Source: TMP-86 sp964247385
GTDB lineage: Bacteria > Pseudomonadota > Gammaproteobacteria > Steroidobacterales > Steroidobacteraceae
DNA length: 64,000 nucleotides
Assembly (NCBI GenBank): GCA_964247385.1
Contig: CAXTUB010000016.1
Location: 1 to 64,000 of the forward strand
Direction: 5' to 3'
Part shown: positions 59,879-64,000 of the stretch, piece after piece
Position numbering within the stretch: position 1 is the stretch's first letter
Layout of the letters: every line of letters starts with the position of its first letter
The notes under the pieces: generated by a model
What the model saw: the letters and a program-made list of their open reading frames with translations, nothing else
What the model was told of the DNA's origin: nothing
The model's database searches: none
Translations under genes and position numbers: made by a program

Positions 59879-62517
59879 TCGCGCTCGAGCCGGGCCAACA
59901 ATGGCTGCCGCAATTTCGTCTCATCAAAGAGATCGCGGTCGGTAAGGATCAGCGGCCGCGGGTGTGGCTCGCGGCGAAGCAAGATTCCGGCCTGCATGTG
60001 GTGCTCAAGTTTTTGCGTCCCGGCCCGCCATCGCCGCTTCTGGTGCGTCGGCTCGCCGATTGGCGCGCCACCCGGATTCCCGGGTTCATGCCGTTGCTCG
60101 GCGTGCACACGGCCGGAGATCAAATGGCGCTGGAGCTGCCGTTCGTGCCGGACGAAAACTCGGCGCTGCGCGGCGCGCCTTATCCCAGCTGGTCGGTCTG
60201 GCTCGAGCATGTGGTTGGCGTCATTGCGAACTTGCATCGTGATGGATTCATTCACGGCGATGTGAAGTTGAGCAACATTCGCCGCGACGCCAGCGGCCGG
60301 CCGGTGTTGGCAGACCCCTGGATGCCGGGCGATGGCAAGTCACCGTTCACGGCAAGTCCCGAGCGCCTGCAAGGCGCGGGAATTTCGGCACAGGACGACT
60401 TATATGCCGTCGGCGCGCTGATCCACGAGCTTGCGACCGGCTATCCTCCGCGCTACCCCGGCGCCGAGGAGATCGCGGCCAAGACGCAGGGCCGCCTGCC
60501 CGTCGAGGTGAGCGCGGCGATGAATGCGATGTTGTCCAGTGCCGCGGAAAAGCGGCCATCGTTGGAGCGGTTGCTCGTTCTGCTCGAGCCGCTCAACGAA
60601 ACTGACCGGCAACCTGCGGATAACGACTCAGGGCCAATCACCACGCCGCGTCCCGCGCCACCCAAGAGCCCGCCGAGTCCCTTGGCGCAAAACGCCAGGC
60701 GGCGAGCGACCACCGCGGCAGGCAATGCAGCACTGGCCAGTCTGCCCACGCAAGCACCTGCGAACTCGCCAAGGCAAGTGCGCGCAAGCTCGCTGGCAAA
60801 CGCGAGCTCGCCGACGCGAACTCCCGCATCGTCGCGCGAGGTACCGTTGGAGATCGTGCGCTCGCCCGCGGCGCCCGCCGTACCGAGGGTCCCCGTGCCG
60901 GCCACGGCGCACGCTTCAGCGTCTACTTCTACGCTGGCGCCAGCTCCTGTGCCCGCGCCGCCGCCGCGCGCGGAGCTGCGAACTTCCGCTCCGCAGGTTG
61001 AGTTTCTGCCGCTGGTCGCCGGCTCACCCAGTTGGGAGAGGCCATCGGAGCGCGAGCGCGCGGACCACCCGCTCAGCAGAGTCTCTCCGTTTCCGTCGCG
61101 CACGAGAATTTGGTTTTGGCCGGCCGTGGTCATTTTGCTTATCGCGGCAGTTGCGGCCTTCGTCTGGCTGCCGCAGCAAGTGAAAGACGATGCGATGACG
61201 CAGGTATCGCAGCTCGTGGAGCGCAGCGGCCTCAAGCCCGCGCCCAGTCCGCCGGGCGCGGCATCGCAACCGCCCGATCTGCGTGCGATGGGCGAGAAAA
61301 AACTCGCCGCCGAGCAGGCGCGCGATCGCGCATCGCGCTTGCAATCGGATCTGATCAACGGCGGCGCCACCGCCCGGCCCATGGTGTCCTATCTCAGTGG
61401 CGCCGATGCGTTCAGGGGGGCGAGCGAAGCATTCGAGCAGCGCGATTTCGACAAGGCGGCACGCGGCTTCAATGACGCAGAGCGCGCATTCGATGTGGCG
61501 CGCACCGCGCTTCCGGGATTGCATCGTGCGGCGGTCGCGGCCGGCGATGCCGCGCTTGCGCAGTGCCAGCGCGATCAAGCCATCGATCAGTACAAATACG
61601 CTCTTGCGCTGCAGCCGGGCGATCAGGCCGCGCAGCAAGGCATCTTGCGCGCGCGCGTGTGCGATGCAGTCATCGCCCGTGTGAACGAGGGATCGACCGC
61701 CGAGCAAGCAGGCGAGCGTGATGCCGCGCAGCGCAGCTATCAGGCGGCTCTGCAGCTCGATCCGAATTCTCCCGCGGCCCAGCAGGCCGCCAATGCGCTC
61801 AATGCGCGCGACAGCGACGAGCGCTTCGGCAAACAGATCGCGCTGGCGCTGCAAAGCCTGCGAGAGCGCAAGTACGGCGCGGCCGCCGCGGCCATTGCCG
61901 ATGCCGACCGGTTGCGGCCGGGCAGCGCCGAGGTGCAACGCTTGAGCGCGCAGTTGGATGAGGTGCGCGGGACCGAGCGCTTGCAGTCTTTGGCGCAGGA
62001 AGCTTCCGCAAGTGAGCGCGGCGAGCGATGGGGCGATGCGCTGGCCGCTTACCGATCCATGCTGAGCATCGACCCGACGTTGGTCACAGCTCAAGAAGGC
62101 GCAGCGCGTGCGGACAGCCGTGTGCAGCTCGATGCGGAAATTGCCGGCTACATTGCTTCTCCGCAACGGCTGTCGGCAGCGGAGGTGCGAGCCGCCGCTG
62201 CTTCTGCGCTGGCGCGCGGGCGCGATCTTCCGGCCCGCGGGCCGCATCTCGATTCGGAGCTGTCGCAGCTGGCGCAGTTGCTATCTCAATTCGACTCGCC
62301 CGCGCAGGTTGCATTGCAGTCCGACGGACTGACCGATGTGACCATCTTGCGCATCGGCCGGATCGGAACGTTCAATGATCGAGTGGTCAATCTGAAACCC
62401 GGCAAATATGTCGTCGTAGGCTCGCGTCTGGGATTTCGCGATGTGCGGCGTGACCTCATCGTCGCACCGAACTCGCCTGCGCCGCATCTTCAGATTCGCT
62501 GCGAGGAAACCATCTGA
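59875..62517 (+). CDS. Kinase-like / membrane helix / TPR protein
   Basis: 880 aa. Residues ~15-240 form a protein kinase-like domain: Lys45 (HVVLKFL), catalytic loop FIHGDVKLSNI with Asp129, Lys131 and Asn134, and Asp147 in LADPW where DFG is expected, then SPERL and DDLYAVGALIHELATG. The Gly-rich loop (IAVGKDQRPRVW) is degenerate and there is no clear alpha-C Glu, so activity is uncertain. Residues ~240-405 are a Pro/Ala/Ser-rich linker, ~411-435 one membrane helix (WFWPAVVILLIAAVAAFVWL). The outer part, ~500-800, is TPR/coiled helical, and the last ~65 residues resemble a PEGA-like beta unit (VVNLKPGKYVVVGSRLGF). Topology: kinase inside, TPR outside. Confidence 0.82.
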   Translation: MIALEPGQQWLPQFRLIKEIAVGKDQRPRVWLAAKQDSGLHVVLKFLRPGPPSPLLVRRLADWRATRIPGFMPLLGVHTAGDQMALELPFVPDENSALRGAPYPSWSVWLEHVVGVIANLHRDGFIHGDVKLSNIRRDASGRPVLADPWMPGDGKSPFTASPERLQGAGISAQDDLYAVGALIHELATGYPPRYPGAEEIAAKTQGRLPVEVSAAMNAMLSSAAEKRPSLERLLVLLEPLNETDRQPADNDSGPITTPRPAPPKSPPSPLAQNARRRATTAAGNAALASLPTQAPANSPRQVRASSLANASSPTRTPASSREVPLEIVRSPAAPAVPRVPVPATAHASASTSTLAPAPVPAPPPRAELRTSAPQVEFLPLVAGSPSWERPSERERADHPLSRVSPFPSRTRIWFWPAVVILLIAAVAAFVWLPQQVKDDAMTQVSQLVERSGLKPAPSPPGAASQPPDLRAMGEKKLAAEQARDRASRLQSDLINGGATARPMVSYLSGADAFRGASEAFEQRDFDKAARGFNDAERAFDVARTALPGLHRAAVAAGDAALAQCQRDQAIDQYKYALALQPGDQAAQQGILRARVCDAVIARVNEGSTAEQAGERDAAQRSYQAALQLDPNSPAAQQAANALNARDSDERFGKQIALALQSLRERKYGAAAAAIADADRLRPGSAEVQRLSAQLDEVRGTERLQSLAQEASASERGERWGDALAAYRSMLSIDPTLVTAQEGAARADSRVQLDAEIAGYIASPQRLSAAEVRAAAASALARGRDLPARGPHLDSELSQLAQLLSQFDSPAQVALQSDGLTDVTILRIGRIGTFNDRVVNLKPGKYVVVGSRLGFRDVRRDLIVAPNSPAPHLQIRCEETI

Positions 62518-62527
62518 ACCGGGCGCA

Positions 62528-62546
62528 CGCCGGCTCCAGGCCGGCG
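62528..62546 (+). promoter_or_regulatory. Hairpin directly before the PEGA gene start
   Basis: CGCCGGC (62528-62534) pairs with GCCGGCG (62540-62546), loop TCCAG. It fills the 31-base gap after the kinase stop and ends two bases before the ATG at 62549, where a ribosome binding site should be; no AGG-type site is visible. It could limit initiation or make it depend on ribosomes arriving from the kinase gene. Confidence 0.4.
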
Positions 62547-62548
62547 GC

Positions 62549-64000
62549 ATGAATCCACTGCTGCAGATTTTCGAGCCGCTGGGTCCGCGCAGCTTCGACG
62601 CCTCGTCTTTGCCGCTCTACATCGGCGGGCCCGGCATGAGCCTGGTGATTCCCGGTGTGGAAGCCTCCGCCGCCGCAGCGTTGATCGGGCTACACGAGAA
62701 TCGGCTCTACTTGCAGGCTTTACCCGACCACGTGGTGCGCCTGCACGGGCGCATCCTCGACTCATCGGTCTGGCTTGCGCCGGGCGCGCGTTTTGAATTC
62801 GATCAGGCGGCGCTTTTGGTGCATGGCGGCGAGCCCATGCAACTGACGCTGATGCACGATGCCGACAATCGGACCGCGCCGCCCGAGCTGAGCTTGGAGC
62901 CGGGCGACATCGGCGCCGGCAGCGGCGATCCCCTCACGCTGGCTCCGCTCGCTTACACGCCGGCGAGACTTGCGCAGCCGCCGCCCGCGAGGCAACGCAC
63001 GCGCCGCGCCGCGCTCGCGATGCTCCTCATCGGACTTGCGGCCGTCGCAGTGACCGCATTCATCCTCGGCTCGCGCGCGGTGGGTGTCGAGGTCCGCACG
63101 GTGCCGGCCGGCGCGGCGATTCAAATAGAAGATGCTTTGCTGGCGCCGAAAATCGCCGGGCGCTATTGGATGCTGCCGGGCGAGCACGGCTTTCGCGCAA
63201 GTTTGCCGGGCTATCTTCCCGCATCGGCGCGAGTCGACATCGCGCAATCGCCTGCGACCGTACGCTTGGTGCTGATCCCATTGCCGAACCGCGTGCGGGT
63301 CGTGGGCTTGCCGCGGGGTGCTCAGGTATTGTGGGACGATCAACCCGCATCGGCGCAAGCGACGATGTTGTCTGCCGGAGGCCATCGCCTGCGCATCTCC
63401 GCTCCGCGTTACGAGCCGTACGCAGGCCGTGCGCAAATCACGGGCGGGGGACGGTTGCAGAACGTCGCCGTTTCCTTGGTGCCGCGCTTCGCGCGCGTGC
63501 AGTTCATCTCCGACCCGCCTGGGGCGGGAGTGCATGTCGACGGCGCCGCGGCGGCCGCTGCCGCCACGCCCGCAACGCTCGAGCTCGACGCGGGATTGCA
63601 TCAAGTCACGCTCGAATCGAGGCAGGCCAAGACGTGGCGAGGCAGCGTGCTCGTGCGTGGCGGTGTCGATCAGGTCGTGGGGCCCGTGCGATTGAGCGCG
63701 CCGGATGCGCAGCTCGCAGTGATCTCGGTGCCGCCGGGCGCCGATGTCTCGATCGGCAGCATTTATCGTGGACACACGCCGCTCCACCTTGCGCTGCCGC
63801 CCGGGCTCGAATACGAAGTCTCGCTACAGCGCGCCGGGTTCGGCGCCGAGCTGCGCCGCGTGGATTTGCGTTCGGCGCCGTCCGCCCGCATCGAGGTCAA
63901 GCTCACACCGGTGCTCGGCGAGGTCTCGGTGAGCGGCGATCCGGCCGATGCACGCGTGTGGCTGGAGGGCGCTGATCTCGGCGCCGCAGGCCAGATTTTT
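62549..64000 (+). CDS. Single-pass protein with FHA-like N-terminus and tandem PEGA-like repeats (partial)
   Basis: Open from ATG 62549 to the window edge without a stop: at least 484 residues. Residues ~1-105 have a beta-sandwich pattern like an FHA domain (LPLYIGGPGMSLVIPG, LYLQALPDHVVRLHGRILDSS, LAPGARFEFDQAALLVHGG), but the phosphothreonine-binding Arg and Ser-x-x-His are absent. A basic stretch and one helix (ALAMLLIGLAAVAVTAFILG) follow near 157-178. Outside lie at least five PEGA-like units, starting VEVRTVPAGAAIQIED, RVRVVGLPRGAQVLWD, RVQFISDPPGAGVHVD, LAVISVPPGADVSIGS and GEVSVSGDPADARVWLEG. A long antisense frame (62762-63787) hides this gene from simple calling. Partner of the kinase-like protein by position. 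Confidence 0.82.
   Translation, partial: MNPLLQIFEPLGPRSFDASSLPLYIGGPGMSLVIPGVEASAAAALIGLHENRLYLQALPDHVVRLHGRILDSSVWLAPGARFEFDQAALLVHGGEPMQLTLMHDADNRTAPPELSLEPGDIGAGSGDPLTLAPLAYTPARLAQPPPARQRTRRAALAMLLIGLAAVAVTAFILGSRAVGVEVRTVPAGAAIQIEDALLAPKIAGRYWMLPGEHGFRASLPGYLPASARVDIAQSPATVRLVLIPLPNRVRVVGLPRGAQVLWDDQPASAQATMLSAGGHRLRISAPRYEPYAGRAQITGGGRLQNVAVSLVPRFARVQFISDPPGAGVHVDGAAAAAAATPATLELDAGLHQVTLESRQAKTWRGSVLVRGGVDQVVGPVRLSAPDAQLAVISVPPGADVSIGSIYRGHTPLHLALPPGLEYEVSLQRAGFGAELRRVDLRSAPSARIEVKLTPVLGEVSVSGDPADARVWLEGADLGAAGQIF

Noticed and set aside
61024..62247. 407-codon minus-strand frame over the TPR region
   Set aside because: Shadow of the kinase/TPR gene, which has a coherent domain order.
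62762..63787. 341-codon minus-strand frame at the right edge
   Set aside because: The plus strand encodes tandem PEGA-like repeats; the antisense frame is Arg/His-rich without motifs.
1..64000. tRNA, rRNA, CRISPR array, IS element or prophage
   Set aside because: No T-arm/anticodon pattern, regular spacer array, transposase, integrase or phage structural motif was recognised on either strand by eye; short degenerate copies cannot be excluded without a search.

Overview
This is a 64 kb stretch of a GC-rich bacterial chromosome, densely packed with genes. The gene types point to a Gammaproteobacterium with an outer membrane: a proteobacterial-type GshA, fused CysG, a CysB-like LysR regulator, DUF934 beside CysI, DsbD, an Omp85 protein and many lipoproteins. 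The codon bias and the divergent acetolactate synthase are reminiscent of the Nevskiales/Steroidobacterales/Xanthomonadales side, but that placement is only a guess. I see no tRNA, rRNA, IS element, prophage or CRISPR array, so this reads as core-like chromosome with a few odd islands.

Layout. 0-3 kb: proton-translocating transhydrogenase pntAA-pntAB-pntB (minus strand). 3-6.6 kb: an overlapping HNH nuclease / 5'-3' exonuclease / acetyl-CoA synthetase operon. 6.6-14.2 kb: a probable stress operon (TTG-started HPII catalase, hemerythrin, atypical Nramp transporter), divergent from a Crp/Fnr regulator that is followed by a small protein and an FAD/NAD(P) protein. 14.2-20.7 kb: S9 peptidase, alanine dehydrogenase with a divergent Lrp regulator, folE, yceI and cytochrome b561. 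20.7-25 kb: a catabolic run (VOC, gabD, dienelactone hydrolase, thiolase). 25-30.4 kb: lipoprotein RidA homologue, gshA and a diguanylate cyclase in tight coupling, then a reprolysin-type metalloprotease. 30.5-37.2 kb: glnK behind a textbook sigma-54 promoter, a quinone oxidoreductase, an Omp85 protein, a DUF4337 pair, and divergent ilvH/ilvB.

37.2-48.5 kb: a frameshifted VOC pseudogene and a candidate structured small RNA with promoter and terminator, then an almost complete assimilatory sulfur island: cysteine synthase, cysG, APS-type cysH, cysB, sbp-cysT-cysW-cysA, DUF934 and cysI. No sulfate adenylyltransferase or cysJ is present here. 48.6-56.8 kb: a CheD-like protein lacking the catalytic Cys, an endonuclease/phosphatase-fold protein, a short hydrolase coupled to rluF, DsbD, an MFS exporter and a CDF zinc/cobalt exporter.

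56.9-64 kb (continuing past the right edge): the most unusual region. Five co-directional, mostly overlapping genes encode three predicted lipoproteins, a cytoplasmic protein kinase-like domain joined through one membrane helix to a TPR-like periplasmic region, and a second single-pass protein with a cytoplasmic FHA-like fold and at least five tandem PEGA-like repeats outside. It looks like a trans-envelope signalling or assembly module and is my main candidate for an undescribed system.
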